Program-made: the position numbers and the translations under genes
Notes under the pieces: model-generated
Told to the model about the DNA's origin: nothing
Database searches by the model: none
Seen by the model: the letters and a program-made list of their open reading frames with translations, nothing else
DNA from: Catenuloplanes niger
GTDB lineage: Bacteria > Actinomycetota > Actinomycetes > Mycobacteriales > Micromonosporaceae
Assembly (NCBI RefSeq): GCF_031458255.1
Contig: NZ_JAVDYC010000001.1
Coordinates: forward strand, 3,977,001-4,041,000
DNA: 64,000 nt
Direction of reading: 5' to 3'
Shown here: in pieces, positions 32,688 to 42,084 of the stretch
Position numbering within the stretch: the stretch's first letter is position 1
Layout: every line of letters begins with the position of its first letter

Positions 32688-34442
32688 GTGTCTAGTAAGA
32701 GGAAGGCGTTGGTCGCCGCCACGGCGGCCGTCGCCCTGGGACTCACCGCGGCATGCGGTAACAGCGGCGGGTCGAACTCGTCGAACGGTGGTGCCAAGAA
32801 CGCGCAGAACGCGGCGCTGACCGAGGTGCTGAACGTGTCCGACAAGAAGGGCGGCACCCTCGAGCTCTGGAGCTCGCAGGACGTCGACAGCCTCGACCCC
32901 GCCCGCGGTTACTACGCGTTCGTGTGGAACCTGAACCGGCTCTACACCCGCACGCTGCTCTCCTACGACGCCAAGCCGGGCGCCGACGGCATGAAGCTGG
33001 TGCCGGACCTGGCCACGGCCGAGGCCACGCTCAGCAACGACGGCAAGACCTACACCTACACGCTGCGGGACGGCCTGAAGTTCGACGACGGCACGCCGAT
33101 CACGTCGAAGGACGTCAAGTACGGCATCGAGCGCATCTTCGCGCAGGACGTCGTCTCCGGCGGCCCGGTCTACCTGATCGAGCAGCTGGACCAGGGTCAG
33201 AAGTACCCCGGCCCGTACAAGGACTCGGACCCGAACAAGCTGGGCCTGAAGTCGGTGCAGACGCCGGACGACAAGACCATCGTCTTCAACCTGAAGCAGC
33301 CGTACGCGGACTTCCCGTACCTGCTGGCGATGCCGGGCGCGGGCCCGGTGCCGGCCGCCCGGGACACCGGCGCGCAGTACGGCACGAAGCCGGCCTCGTC
33401 CGGCCCCTACAAGGTCGAGGCGTACGCGCCCGGCAAGTCGATCAAGTGGGTGCGTAACGAGCACTGGGACCAGGCCTCGGACCCGCTGCGCAAGGCGCTG
33501 CCGGACGCGATCAACATGACGATCACGACGAACGCCGACGACATGGACCAGCGTCTGATCGCCGGCACCGCCGACGTCGACGCCGCGCAGACCGGCGTGC
33601 AGGCCGCGGCCCGCACGAAGATCCTGCAGGACGAGACGCTGAAGGCGAACTCGGACACCCCGACCACCGGCTTCATCCGGTACGCGTCGATGGCCACCTC
33701 GGTGCCGCCGTTCGACAACGTCGACTGCCGCAAGGCGGTCATGCTCGCCTCCGACCCGACCTCGCTGCAGACCGCGCGCGGTGGCCCGATCGCGGGTGGC
33801 GACATCGGCATCAACCTGCTGCCGCCGAACATCCCGGGCTCCGAGGCGGACTACGACCCGTACAACCGCAAGCAGGGCAAGCCGCAGGTCGACGCCGCCA
33901 AGCAGGCGCTCGCCGCGTGTGGCCAGCCGAACGGCTTCTCGACCACGATCGCGGTCCGTAACAACAAGCCGGCCGAGGTCAAGACCGCCGAGGCACTGCA
34001 GGCGTCGCTCAAGGCCGTCGGCATCGACGCCAAGATCGACCAGATCGACGGCGCGCAGTCCAGCTCGATCACCGGTGCGCCGAACGTGGTGAAGCAGAAG
34101 GGCTACGGCCTCATCATCTCCGGCTGGGCGGCGGACTACCCGTCGGGCGCCGGTTACCTGCAGCCGCTGGCCGACAGCCGGTACATCGTGCAGAACGGCA
34201 ACTTCAACCACGCCGAGATCAAGGACCCGGCGATCGACGCGCTGTTCGACAAGGCCAAGACGGTTCCGCCGGCCGAGGCTGCCGCGATCTACACGGAGAT
34301 CAACCACAAGGTGATGGAGGGCGCGTACGTCCTGCCCTTCGTCGTCGACAAGGCCCTCAACTACCGCAACCCGCGCCTGACCAACGTCTACATCCACCAG
34401 TTCTGGGGCATGTACGACTTCCAGGCGCTCGGCGTCTCCTGA
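32688..34442 (+). CDS. dppA: Dipeptide-binding lipoprotein (SBP_bac_5)
   Basis: 584 residues, GTG 32688 with AAGGAGG 9 nt upstream. Lipoprotein signal (VAATAAVALGLTAACGN). The mature protein shows family 5 solute-binding landmarks: VDSLDPARGYYAFVWNLNRLYTRTL, LVPDLATAEATLSNDGKTYTYTLRDGLKFDDGTPITSKDVKYGIERI, YRNPRLTNVYIHQFWGMYDFQALGVS. It captures peptides, or related ligands such as nickel-chelates or sugars, outside the membrane. A strong hairpin follows between this gene and dppB. Ligand unknown. Confidence 0.94.
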   Translation: MSSKRKALVAATAAVALGLTAACGNSGGSNSSNGGAKNAQNAALTEVLNVSDKKGGTLELWSSQDVDSLDPARGYYAFVWNLNRLYTRTLLSYDAKPGADGMKLVPDLATAEATLSNDGKTYTYTLRDGLKFDDGTPITSKDVKYGIERIFAQDVVSGGPVYLIEQLDQGQKYPGPYKDSDPNKLGLKSVQTPDDKTIVFNLKQPYADFPYLLAMPGAGPVPAARDTGAQYGTKPASSGPYKVEAYAPGKSIKWVRNEHWDQASDPLRKALPDAINMTITTNADDMDQRLIAGTADVDAAQTGVQAAARTKILQDETLKANSDTPTTGFIRYASMATSVPPFDNVDCRKAVMLASDPTSLQTARGGPIAGGDIGINLLPPNIPGSEADYDPYNRKQGKPQVDAAKQALAACGQPNGFSTTIAVRNNKPAEVKTAEALQASLKAVGIDAKIDQIDGAQSSSITGAPNVVKQKGYGLIISGWAADYPSGAGYLQPLADSRYIVQNGNFNHAEIKDPAIDALFDKAKTVPPAEAAAIYTEINHKVMEGAYVLPFVVDKALNYRNPRLTNVYIHQFWGMYDFQALGVS

Positions 34443-34475
34443 GGTTCCTCGGTAACACCCTTTAGTACGCCTGGC

Positions 34476-34508
34476 GGGTGTCCCTTCTCTGACCGGGAAG
34501 GGACACCC
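34476..34508 (+). terminator. Intercistronic hairpin between dppA and dppB
   Basis: Perfect 12-bp stem GGGTGTCCCTTC / GAAGGGACACCC with a 9-nt loop. It lies 24 nt before the dppB start. It could partially terminate transcription or protect the dppA message, giving more binding protein than permease. Confidence 0.75.
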
Positions 34509-34531
34509 GTTGAACCTGGAGGCCTCGGCTC

Positions 34532-35533
34532 GTGTTCGCTTACGTCGTTCGGCGACTGATCAACGTCGTCTTCACGCTGCTGGTCATCACGCTCGTGACC
34601 TTCGGCGTCTTCTTCCTGGTGCCGAAACTGACCGGCAGTGACCCCGCCCTGCTGTACATCGGCAAGACGGCGGACCCGGTCGCGGTGGAGGGCATCCGGA
34701 CGAAGCTGGGTCTCGACGACCCGATCCACGTGCAGTACGGCAAGTTCCTGCAGGGTCTGGTGATGGGCCGGGAGTACGACAACGGCCCGGACGTCACGAC
34801 CTGCAACGCCCCCTGCTTCGGTTACTCGTTCAAGACCGATCAGGAGGTGTGGCCGTACCTGATCGACCGCCTCCCGGTGACACTCTCGCTGGCGCTGGGC
34901 GCCGCGGTCCTCTGGGTGATCGGTGGCATCGGTGCCGGCGTCATCTCGGCGCTGCGCAAGGGCCGCCCCGCCGACCGGATCGTGATGACGACCGCGCTCG
35001 CCGGTGTCTCGCTCCCCATCTACTTCACCGGCCTGGTCTCCGCCGCGGTCTTCAGTTACTGGCTGGGCTGGCTGCCGCCGCCCGGGTACGTCGACTTCGT
35101 GGTCAACCCGGCCGAGTGGGCGCTCAACCTGATCCTCCCGTGGATCACCCTGGCCTTCCTGTTCGCCGCGACCTACGCGCGTCTCACCCGGGCGAACATG
35201 CTGGAGACGCTGAGCGAGGACTACATCCGCACCGCGCGCGCCAAGGGCCTGCGCGAGCGGGACGTGGTCAGCAAGCACGCGCTGCGCTCCGGCCTCACGC
35301 CGCTGATCACCGTCTTCGGCCTGGACCTCGGCAGCCTCCTCGGCGGCGCCATCCTGACCGAGACCACGTTCAACCTCCGCGGCCTGGGCGAGGCCACGCT
35401 GACCTCGATCCGGCAGAACGACCTGCCGATCATCCTCGGCGTCACGCTCTTCGCCGCGTTCTTCATCGTCATCGCCAACCTGGTCGTCGACCTGCTCTAC
35501 GCCGCTGTCGACCCGCGCGTCCGGCTGAGCTGA
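34532..35533 (+). CDS. dppB: Dipeptide/oligopeptide ABC transporter permease (DppB type)
   Basis: 333 residues, GTG 34532 with TGGAGG 11 nt before. Starts [28 protein letters not shown], the usual DppB first helix. Residues about 90-110 hold an extracytoplasmic loop with two Cys ([12 protein letters not shown]). The EAA loop is [31 protein letters not shown]. Six membrane helices are predicted. It partners DppC. The two Cys in the outer loop are an uncommon detail and may form a disulfide. Confidence 0.94.
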   Translation: MFAYVVRRLINVVFTLLVITLVTFGVFFLVPKLTGSDPALLYIGKTADPVAVEGIRTKLGLDDPIHVQYGKFLQGLVMGREYDNGPDVTTCNAPCFGYSFKTDQEVWPYLIDRLPVTLSLALGAAVLWVIGGIGAGVISALRKGRPADRIVMTTALAGVSLPIYFTGLVSAAVFSYWLGWLPPPGYVDFVVNPAEWALNLILPWITLAFLFAATYARLTRANMLETLSEDYIRTARAKGLRERDVVSKHALRSGLTPLITVFGLDLGSLLGGAILTETTFNLRGLGEATLTSIRQNDLPIILGVTLFAAFFIVIANLVVDLLYAAVDPRVRLS

Positions 35534-35544
35534 GGGGTTAGTCC

Positions 35545-36612
35545 ATGACCACTTCTGTGCCCGTCACCGAGATCGGCCCGGCCGACATCTCACCGCCGAA
35601 GTCCTTCCTCGAGGTACGCGACCTGCGCGTGCAGTTCGCGACGGACGACGGCATCGTCAAGTCCGTGGACGGCGTCTCGTTCGCGCTGGAGCGCGGCCGG
35701 ACGCTCGGCATCGTCGGCGAGTCCGGCTCCGGCAAGAGCGTGACCAGCCTGGCGATCCTCGGCCTGCACCGCACCCGCAGCAACGCCACGGTCAGCGGCG
35801 AGATCTGGCTCGACGGCGAAGAGCTGATCAAGGCCGACAACGAGCGGGTACGCCGGCTGCGCGGCCGGAAGATGTCGATGATCTTCCAGGACCCGCTGTC
35901 CGCGATGCACCCGTACTACACGATCGGCCAGCAGATCGTGGAGGCGTACCGGATCCACCACGGCGGCAGCAAGAAGGCCGCCAAGCAGCGCGCGATCGAC
36001 ATGCTGGCCCGGGTCGGCATCCCGCAGCCCGCGCGCCGCGTCGACGACTACCCGCACCAGTTCTCCGGCGGCATGCGGCAGCGCGCGATGATCGCGATGT
36101 CGCTGGTCAACAACCCGGAGCTGCTGATCGCGGACGAGCCGACCACCGCGCTCGACGTGACCGTGCAGGCGCAGATCCTCGACCTGATCCGGGATCTGCA
36201 GGACGAGTTCGGCTCCGCGGTCATCATGATCACTCACGACCTGGGCGTGGTGGCGGAGCTGGCCGACGACATCCTGGTCATGTACGGCGGCAAGGCGGTC
36301 GAGCGCGGACCGGCCGAGACCGTGTTCCGCACGCCGGAGCACCCGTACACCTGGGGTCTGCTCGGCTCGATGCCCCGGCTGGACCGCGAGGTCCGCGACC
36401 GGCTCAACCCGATCAAGGGTACGCCGCCGTCGCTGATCAACCTGCCGTCCGGCTGCTCCTTCCACCCGCGCTGCCCGTACGCGGGCCGCAACGGCGACCG
36501 TTCGTTCACCGAGCGGCCCGAGCTGGTCGGCTCCACGCACGCGGTCGCCTGTCACATGCCGGCCGAGCTGCGCCGGGAGATCTTCACCCAGGAAGTGAGC
36601 CCGAACCTGTGA
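35545..36612 (+). CDS. dppD: Dipeptide ABC transporter ATPase (DppD type)
   Basis: 355 residues, ATG 35545, 11 nt after dppB. Walker [13 protein letters not shown]-loop [17 protein letters not shown], signature [14 protein letters not shown], Walker [15 protein letters not shown] and H-switch [13 protein letters not shown]. The C-terminal oligopeptide-transporter extension has [16 protein letters not shown]; such Cys positions bind a Fe-S cluster in some DppD proteins. Forms the heterodimeric motor with DppF, whose GTG overlaps this stop. Confidence 0.95.
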   Translation: MTTSVPVTEIGPADISPPKSFLEVRDLRVQFATDDGIVKSVDGVSFALERGRTLGIVGESGSGKSVTSLAILGLHRTRSNATVSGEIWLDGEELIKADNERVRRLRGRKMSMIFQDPLSAMHPYYTIGQQIVEAYRIHHGGSKKAAKQRAIDMLARVGIPQPARRVDDYPHQFSGGMRQRAMIAMSLVNNPELLIADEPTTALDVTVQAQILDLIRDLQDEFGSAVIMITHDLGVVAELADDILVMYGGKAVERGPAETVFRTPEHPYTWGLLGSMPRLDREVRDRLNPIKGTPPSLINLPSGCSFHPRCPYAGRNGDRSFTERPELVGSTHAVACHMPAELRREIFTQEVSPNL

Positions 36613-37673
36613 GTACTCCCCTTCTTGAGGTCTCCGGCCTGCAGAAGCACTTCCCGATCACGGCCGGTCTGCTGCGCCGCCAGGTCGCGGCGGTCCGCGC
36701 GGTCGACGGCATCGACCTGACCGTGAACAAGGGCGAGACGCTCGGCCTGGTCGGCGAGTCCGGCTGCGGCAAGTCCACGGCCGGGCGCCTGATCACCCGG
36801 ATCCTGGAGCCGACCGGCGGCAAGATCACGTTCGACGGGAAGGACATCACCCACGTCAAGGGCGGTGGCCTGCGCGGCCTGCGCCAGGACATTCAGATGA
36901 TCTTCCAGGACCCGTACTCGTCGCTGAACCCGCGGCACACGGTCGGCACGATCGTCGCGGCGCCGCTGCAGATCCAGAAGATCCCGACGCCGCAGGGTGA
37001 GAAGAAGGCGGTCCAGGAGCTGCTGGAGATGGTCGGGCTCAACCCCGAGCACTACAACCGCTACCCGCACGAGTTCTCCGGCGGCCAGCGGCAGCGCATC
37101 GGCATCGCCCGCGCGCTGGCGCTCAAGCCGAAGATGATCGTCGCGGACGAGCCGGTCTCCGCGCTGGACGTCTCGATCCAGGCGCAGGTCGTCAACCTCC
37201 TCGACGACCTGCAGCGGGAACTCGACCTGACGTACCTGTTCATCGCGCACGACCTGTCCGTGGTGCGGCACATCTCCGACCGGGTCGCGGTCATGTACCT
37301 CGGCAAGGTGGTCGAGGTGGCACCGCGCGACGACCTGTACGCGCACCCGCGGCACCCGTACACGGTCGCGCTCATGTCGGCGGTCCCGGTCCCGGACCCG
37401 TCCCGTCGGGACAAGGCGCAGCGCGAGCGGGTGCTGCTCACCGGCGACGTGCCGAGCCCGATCGACCCGCCGTCCGGCTGCCGGTTCCGTACCCGCTGCT
37501 GGAAGGCCCAGGACGTGTGCGCGACGGAGGAGCCGCCGCTGGCCGTGCTCGCCGACGGCCACCAGGTCGCCTGCCACTTCCCGGTCAGCGACGAGGAGCA
37601 GCACGCGTCCGGCAGCGGGCGTTCCGCGGCCGCCGCCGCGGCCGCCAAGGTCGCCGTCGTCGACGAGGACTGA
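36609..37673 (+). CDS. dppF: Dipeptide ABC transporter ATPase (DppF type)
   Basis: 354 residues, GTG 36609 overlapping dppD (GTGA). Starts with the DppF-type [32 protein letters not shown]. Walker [14 protein letters not shown]-loop [17 protein letters not shown], signature [15 protein letters not shown], Walker [15 protein letters not shown] and [14 protein letters not shown]-terminal [15 protein letters not shown] and an Ala-rich tail. Last gene of the dpp operon. Confidence 0.95.
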   Translation: MSTPLLEVSGLQKHFPITAGLLRRQVAAVRAVDGIDLTVNKGETLGLVGESGCGKSTAGRLITRILEPTGGKITFDGKDITHVKGGGLRGLRQDIQMIFQDPYSSLNPRHTVGTIVAAPLQIQKIPTPQGEKKAVQELLEMVGLNPEHYNRYPHEFSGGQRQRIGIARALALKPKMIVADEPVSALDVSIQAQVVNLLDDLQRELDLTYLFIAHDLSVVRHISDRVAVMYLGKVVEVAPRDDLYAHPRHPYTVALMSAVPVPDPSRRDKAQRERVLLTGDVPSPIDPPSGCRFRTRCWKAQDVCATEEPPLAVLADGHQVACHFPVSDEEQHASGSGRSAAAAAAAKVAVVDED

Positions 37674-37746
37674 GAAAACCCGCCCACTCGCGTGTGACCT
37701 GGCTCATTCTGGGCAGGGACTAGATCACGAACACGAGGGGGCGGGT

Positions 37747-38562
37747 GTGACAGAAGAGCTGAGCGCGCGGGTACGGGCGGCGGTCGACGCCACCCACGCC
37801 GCCGGTACGACCATGTTCTGCTGGCGGATGCCCGCCGGCCGCGGCGACCTGGGCTCGTGCGAGGGCGCTGTCGACTTCGACCGCGGACGGCTGGCGATGC
37901 GATCACGGTTCCAGATCCCGTCGCTGGCCGAACCGGAGATGGACTCCGCGCTCGACGACCCGAGCCGGATCGGCGCCGAATGGACCGTCGAGAACCGGTC
38001 GATCGTCATGGACGGCACGTTCTACGCCCTCCAGGAACCGGCCGGCGCGGAGCCGACCGGCACCTGGGAGGCGGCCCGGATGGGCGTGGAGGGCCTGGCC
38101 GCCACGCCCATCGGCATGGTCAGCTGGCTGCGCGGGGTGACGTCCGCACAGCCCGGCCCGTCGCCCGACGTGGTACGCGTGCGGCTGGACCTGCGGAAGG
38201 CGCTGGAAATGGCGTCGGAGGAGGACCGGCCCGCGCTCCGGGCCGCGCTGGACGCCGGCCGGATCGGGCTGACCGCCACCGAGGTCACCGGCGAGGTCGA
38301 GCTGGACCCGCAGGGGCGGGTGCGCCGGATGTGGGCGATGGTGCCGCCGGGCGCCTCGCCGTACCTCGCGGTCGAGGCCGGGCAGGACAGCATCGAACTG
38401 CTGCTCAACGACCTGGGCGCACCGGTCGAGATCCCGTCCCCGGACGAGAGCTCGCGCATCCCGATCTCCGACTTCCTGGCCGTCTTCGAGGGGCAGCCGC
38501 AGTGCGGGCCGGCCCTCGAGCAGATGTGGGCGTCGTCCGGGTCGGCTGCCGCCGGCTCCTGA
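37747..38562 (+). CDS. Hypothetical cytoplasmic protein
   Basis: 271 residues from GTG 37747 (GAGGGGGCGG upstream). No signal peptide, membrane helix or known motif. The sequence (TTMFCWRMPAGRGDLGSCEGAVDFDRGRLAMRSRF, later TEVTGEVELDPQGRVRRMWAM) has a lipoprotein-like beta-sandwich feel, resembling LppX/LprG-type folds without an export signal. That is a weak resemblance only. It ends 19 nt before a strong hairpin. Function unknown. Confidence 0.78.
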   Translation: MTEELSARVRAAVDATHAAGTTMFCWRMPAGRGDLGSCEGAVDFDRGRLAMRSRFQIPSLAEPEMDSALDDPSRIGAEWTVENRSIVMDGTFYALQEPAGAEPTGTWEAARMGVEGLAATPIGMVSWLRGVTSAQPGPSPDVVRVRLDLRKALEMASEEDRPALRAALDAGRIGLTATEVTGEVELDPQGRVRRMWAMVPPGASPYLAVEAGQDSIELLLNDLGAPVEIPSPDESSRIPISDFLAVFEGQPQCGPALEQMWASSGSAAAGS

Positions 38563-38580
38563 TCTTTCGAACGCTCCTGA

Positions 38581-38622
38581 CCCAGGGCGTGTCCGGTGAT
38601 GCTCCACCGAACACGCCCTGGG
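38581..38622 (+). terminator. Strong hairpin after the hypothetical gene
   Basis: 17-bp stem CCCAGGGCGTGTCCGGT / ACCGAACACGCCCTGGG with one mismatch and an 8-nt loop. It is suited to terminating the plus-strand gene at 38562. Confidence 0.8.
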
Positions 38623-38715
38623 CCCTGTATCGACGTGGGCGTCGGGGTGAGGCACGGTCCGGGTGTCGTCCGGGCCTCGCCGCAGCCCGGCCATCCACGC
38701 CGATACAGGGCCTAG
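38618..38715. repeat. Long-range inverted repeat, possible MITE or convergent terminator
   Basis: Arms 38618-38638 and 38695-38715 (CTGGGCCCTGTATCGACGTGG and its near complement; 19 of 21 match) enclose 56 bp. The arm core TGTATCGACGT resembles TGTATCGAAGT in the IS termini at 6580/7601. The right arm ends across the stop codon of the 80-residue gene at 38712. Confidence 0.6.
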
Positions 38716-38954
38716 CCCTCGGGACGGTTGAGGAGGCCGACCGCGATCGCATGCACCGCGTCGAGGTCGGCCGGGTCCTTCAGCGCGGCCTTACCGCCCG
38801 TCACCGCGTACCACTCCTCGGCGTCCTTGTACTGCACCCGCAGCACCGCGTGGCCGTCGACGAGCTCGCTGCGCAATGTCAGCTCCCCGGTGACCACGCC
38901 CACCTCGTCGGTCATCACGCCGCCCGGCCCCGCCACGATGTCCGCGTCAGCCAC
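38712..38954 (-). CDS. Small conserved-looking hypothetical protein
   Basis: 80 residues from GTG 38954, preceded by GAGGGGGGCGAAGGG. Sequence GELTLRSELVDGHAVLRVQYKDAEEWYAVTGGKAALKDPADLDAVHAIAVGLLNRPEG looks like one alpha-beta unit; no family was recognised. It starts 14 nt after the HNH lipoprotein stop on the same strand, so the two are likely co-transcribed. It could be a partner of the HNH protein, but there is no direct evidence. An internal ATG (MTDEVGVVTG) is an alternative start. Confidence 0.7.
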   Translation of the reverse strand: MADADIVAGPGGVMTDEVGVVTGELTLRSELVDGHAVLRVQYKDAEEWYAVTGGKAALKDPADLDAVHAIAVGLLNRPEG

Positions 38955-38968
38955 GCCCTTCGCCCCCC

Positions 38969-39625
38969 TCAGCAGGTCGCCAGCATGTCGCCGAGCGCCT
39001 CCTTCTCCGCGCTCGTGATCGACAGCTTCCAGTAGTGCTTGACGGTGATCCAGTCCTGCGCGTACTGACACCAGTAGTCCTTGAGTGTCGGCTTCCAGGT
39101 CGACGGATCCTGGTCACCCTTTGCCCGGTTCTGACTCGCCGAAACCGCGATCAGCTGCGGCCGCTCCTCGTCGTTGGCGAAGTCCCCGCGCTGCTCGTTC
39201 GACCACTTGCTGGCCCCGGACCGCCACGCGTTCGCCAGCGGCACCATGTGGTCGATGTCCACCTTGCCCGGGTCGTCGTAGGTCTGCCCGTCGTACACGC
39301 TGTACCACCGGCCGTCGGTCACGTTGCAGCCGTTCAGCTTCACGTCCTCCGCGTCCCGCTGCAGAATCGTGTCCCGCACGTCGCAGTTCGCGCCGGCGTC
39401 CCGCCAGTGCGGAAACTTCTCCCGGCTGTAGCCGCTCATCGACCCGGCCTTCGCCACCGCCAGCTCCTCGAGCTGCGCGGACGCGTCCGCCGCCCCGGCA
39501 CCCGGATCAGCCGTGGCCCCCGTCCCCGCGGGCCCGTCGCTCCCCACCTCGACCTGACAGCCCGCCATCCCCAACGTCGCCGCAGCGGCAACCCCAGCCA
39601 TCACAACCTTGAACGTCCGTGTCAC
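38969..39625 (-). CDS. Exported HNH endonuclease-fold lipoprotein
   Basis: 218 residues if started at GTG 39625, which leaves a compact lipoprotein signal (TRTFKVVMAGVAAAATLGMAGC). An ATG at 39673 would add 16 residues. The C-terminal domain is the secreted HNH/DUF1524-type nuclease common in actinomycetes: FPHWRDAGANCDVRDTIL, KVDIDHMVPLANAWRSGASKW (catalytic HNH His), then QNRAKGDQDPSTWKP and YWCQYAQDWITVKHYW. Conserved Cys pairs suggest disulfides. It probably degrades nucleic acid outside the cell for nutrients or defence. It is cotranscribed with the small 80-residue gene. Confidence 0.88.
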   Translation of the reverse strand: MTRTFKVVMAGVAAAATLGMAGCQVEVGSDGPAGTGATADPGAGAADASAQLEELAVAKAGSMSGYSREKFPHWRDAGANCDVRDTILQRDAEDVKLNGCNVTDGRWYSVYDGQTYDDPGKVDIDHMVPLANAWRSGASKWSNEQRGDFANDEERPQLIAVSASQNRAKGDQDPSTWKPTLKDYWCQYAQDWITVKHYWKLSITSAEKEALGDMLATC

Positions 39626-39776
39626 CCCTACAGCTTGCGACACAGGTACGACAGTCCGCGACTCGAGATCCATTCACGAGTGTTCACTCAGGCACCTAGG
39701 AACCCCACCAACATCACTCCCCGTAGATACGCTGGTGACCCACGTCGTATCGGGGTGAAGGGGCGGAGTGGGTCCG

Positions 39777-40649
39777 ATGGACATACGAAACGAGAGCCCG
39801 ATCATTCTCCGCAGGCACCTGCGGGGCACATTGCGAGCTCTCCGCGAGGAGCGAGGGCTGTCCCAGAAGGAAGTAGCCACCGCTCTGACTTGGCGCCCCC
39901 TCTCGAAGCTGCTGCACATCGAGTCCGGCATGGTGGAGCTCTCGATCATGGATTTGTGCGTACTACTCCATTACTACGGCATCGACGACCCGGCGCGCAC
40001 CGAGGAACTGATCGAGTGCGCGACGTACGCACGCCAGCGCCTGTATGCGGAGTACGAGGACGTACACCGGCCCGACTTTCGGACCTACCTGCAATATGAG
40101 GGTGCGGCCAGCGTCATTCGGTCGTTCGAACCATCAGTCATTCCGGGCCTACTGCAGACCGAGGAGTACGCGGAGTGCCTGCTGCGGGCGTTGTCGAACG
40201 ACGAAGCCCGCGTTCGTCGACTGGTGCACGCGCGCATGAAACGGCAAGAAGTGCTGGATCGGGCGGACGGCTTCAAAGCGATCTTCATCCTCGATGAAGC
40301 CGTCCTCCACCACCAGATCGGTGGCCCGATTGGACTGGTCCGTCAGCTGGAGAAGCTCCGGACGGTCAGTGATCGTGACAACGTCGACATCCGGGTGATT
40401 CCCAATCGGCGAGGCGCACACCTCGGCCTGTGGGGCACCTTCGTGATCCTGGAGTTCGCCGCGCCGGCCGATGATGACCTGGTCTTCCTCGAGCATCAGG
40501 CCGGCGATGTCATGATCGCGGACGGTGCGTCCCGGGTGGCTCCCTTCGTGGAGCGGTTTTGGGGCCTCGAGGCAAGCAGCCTCTCCGTGGAGGCCAGCCG
40601 CGACCTGATCGACAAGGCGGCGGTTCTTCACCATGCCGAGCTGCCGTAA
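39777..40649 (+). CDS. XRE-family regulator with DUF5753 domain
   Basis: 290 residues from ATG 39777 (GGAG 8 nt upstream); a GTG at 39768 is possible. The HTH_31-type N-terminus is LRGTLRALREERGLSQKEVATALTWRPLSKLLHIESG. DUF5753 covers about 100-285, with EPSVIPGLLQTEEYAECLL, FILDEAVLHHQIGGP and DNVDIRVIPNRRGAHLGLWGTFVILEF. Actinomycetes carry many such pairs with DUF397 proteins (BldB/WhiJ-type), linked to development and antibiotic control. Here the DUF397 gene lies immediately downstream but on the opposite strand, 7 nt away tail to tail. Confidence 0.94.
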   Translation: MDIRNESPIILRRHLRGTLRALREERGLSQKEVATALTWRPLSKLLHIESGMVELSIMDLCVLLHYYGIDDPARTEELIECATYARQRLYAEYEDVHRPDFRTYLQYEGAASVIRSFEPSVIPGLLQTEEYAECLLRALSNDEARVRRLVHARMKRQEVLDRADGFKAIFILDEAVLHHQIGGPIGLVRQLEKLRTVSDRDNVDIRVIPNRRGAHLGLWGTFVILEFAAPADDDLVFLEHQAGDVMIADGASRVAPFVERFWGLEASSLSVEASRDLIDKAAVLHHAELP

Positions 40650-40656
40650 AGCTGTC

Positions 40657-40857
40657 CTAGGACCGTGCGACTCCGGTAATCATCGATGTGAAAGCCACCC
40701 AAGCCGCCTCGGAGAAGCGCAGTTGCTCAGTGGGAGAGCCCTTGGAATCCATGACCTTGACCGAGTCCCCCGCCACACGGCTGCACGCGACGCAGTTCGT
40801 AGTGGTGCTTCGGGTGCTCTTACGCCATTCCTCGTTGAATGGTTTCTTCGCGCTCAT
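40657..40857 (-). CDS. DUF397 protein (BldB/WhiJ-partner type)
   Basis: 66 residues from ATG 40857 with AGAAGG upstream. DUF397 signature: EEWRKSTRSTTTNCVACSRVAGDSVKVMDSKGS then LRFSEAAWVAFTSMI. Usually encoded on the same strand as a DUF5753-XRE regulator. It may act as antagonist or cofactor of the regulator at 39777. The tail-to-tail arrangement would make antisense overlap of transcripts possible. Confidence 0.92.
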   Translation of the reverse strand: MSAKKPFNEEWRKSTRSTTTNCVACSRVAGDSVKVMDSKGSPTEQLRFSEAAWVAFTSMITGVARS

Positions 40858-41003
40858 CTGAGACCTTCTGTCGGAGTCCACCTATCACTCGCCGCGCGCC
40901 GGATCGACCCCGGGCAGGAGCCGCACATGCCGGACCGCTCGACGAGTAGGGCCGAAAACTATCAGCCTCTGATTCGGTTCGGGCCAGAACGGCCCACCGC
41001 GCG

Positions 41004-42077
41004 TCAGCGGGACGAGCTGGGCTTGGGGGTGAGTTCCTTGGCGAGGAGTTCGGCGATCTGGACGGTGTTGAGGGCGGCGCCCTTGCGGAGGTTGTCGCCG
41101 GTGACGAAGAGGTCGAGGGCGCGGGGGTCGTCCATGGCGCGGCGGATGCGGCCGACCCAGGCGGGGTCGGTGCCGACGGCGTCGATGGGCATGGGGAACT
41201 CGCCGGAGGCGGGGTCGTCGACCAGGATGACGCTGGGGGCGTTGCGGAGGACCTGGCGGGCGCCCTCGGCGTCCAGTTCGGAGGCGAAGACCGCGTGGAC
41301 GGCGATGGAGTGGCCGGTGATGACCGGGACGCGGACGCAGGTGGCGGAGACCTTCAGGTCGGGGAGGCCGAGGATCTTGCGGGTCTCGCCGCGGACCTTC
41401 AGCTCCTCGGAGGACCAGCCCAGGTCCTGCAACGATCCCGCCCACGGCACCACGTTGAGCGCCATCGGCGCGGGGAACGGGCCGAGGTCGTCGCCGACGG
41501 ACTGGCGGACGTTGCCGGAGCGGGTGCCGAGTGCGCGGTCGCCGGCGACCTTGGAGATCTGGTCGTGCAGGATGTCGACGCCGGCCTGACCGGCGCCGGA
41601 GACGGCCTGGTAGGAGGCGAGGACCAGCTCGCGAAGACCGTACTCCCGGTGGAGCGGTGCGAGCATGACCACCATGGTGAGCGTGGTGCAGCTCGCGTTC
41701 GCGATGATGTTGCGGGGGCGGTTGCGCACCTGCTCGGCGTTGATCTCCGGGACGACCAGCGGGACGTCGCGGTCGGTCCGGAACGCGCCGGAGTTGTCGA
41801 CCACGACGGTGCCGCGGGTGGCGGCGACCGGCGCCCACTCCGCGGCGACCGGTTCCGGGACGTCGAACATGGCGACGTCGACGCCGTCGAAGACCTCGGG
41901 GGTGAGCGCCTGGACCTCCAGCTCCTCGCCGCGGACGGAGACGAGCCGGCCGGTCGAGCGGGCGGAGGCGACCAGGCGGATCTCGCCCCACACGTCCTTG
42001 CGGGACGACAGCAACTCGCACATGACGGTGCCGACGGTGCCGGTGGCACCGACGACGGCGAGGGTGGGCCGTCCCAT
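41004..42077 (-). CDS. asd: Aspartate-semialdehyde dehydrogenase
   Basis: 357 residues from ATG 42077 (GGAAGGTAAGGA upstream). NADPH-binding LAVVGATGTVGTVMCELLSSR, active-site Cys in NASCTTLTMVVMLAPLH and the substrate loop YQAVSGAGQAGVDIL. The C-terminal VRVPVITGHSIAVHAVF supplies the catalytic His. It reduces aspartyl-phosphate to semialdehyde, feeding lysine/DAP, threonine and methionine synthesis. It is 7 nt downstream of lysC in the same operon. Confidence 0.96.
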   Translation of the reverse strand: MGRPTLAVVGATGTVGTVMCELLSSRKDVWGEIRLVASARSTGRLVSVRGEELEVQALTPEVFDGVDVAMFDVPEPVAAEWAPVAATRGTVVVDNSGAFRTDRDVPLVVPEINAEQVRNRPRNIIANASCTTLTMVVMLAPLHREYGLRELVLASYQAVSGAGQAGVDILHDQISKVAGDRALGTRSGNVRQSVGDDLGPFPAPMALNVVPWAGSLQDLGWSSEELKVRGETRKILGLPDLKVSATCVRVPVITGHSIAVHAVFASELDAEGARQVLRNAPSVILVDDPASGEFPMPIDAVGTDPAWVGRIRRAMDDPRALDLFVTGDNLRKGAALNTVQIAELLAKELTPKPSSSR

Positions 42078-42084
42078 GACGTCC

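Noticed and set aside
40633-41589. Plus-strand 318-residue frame across DUF397 and asd
   Set aside because: It lies opposite two genes with unmistakable families and has no motif of its own.
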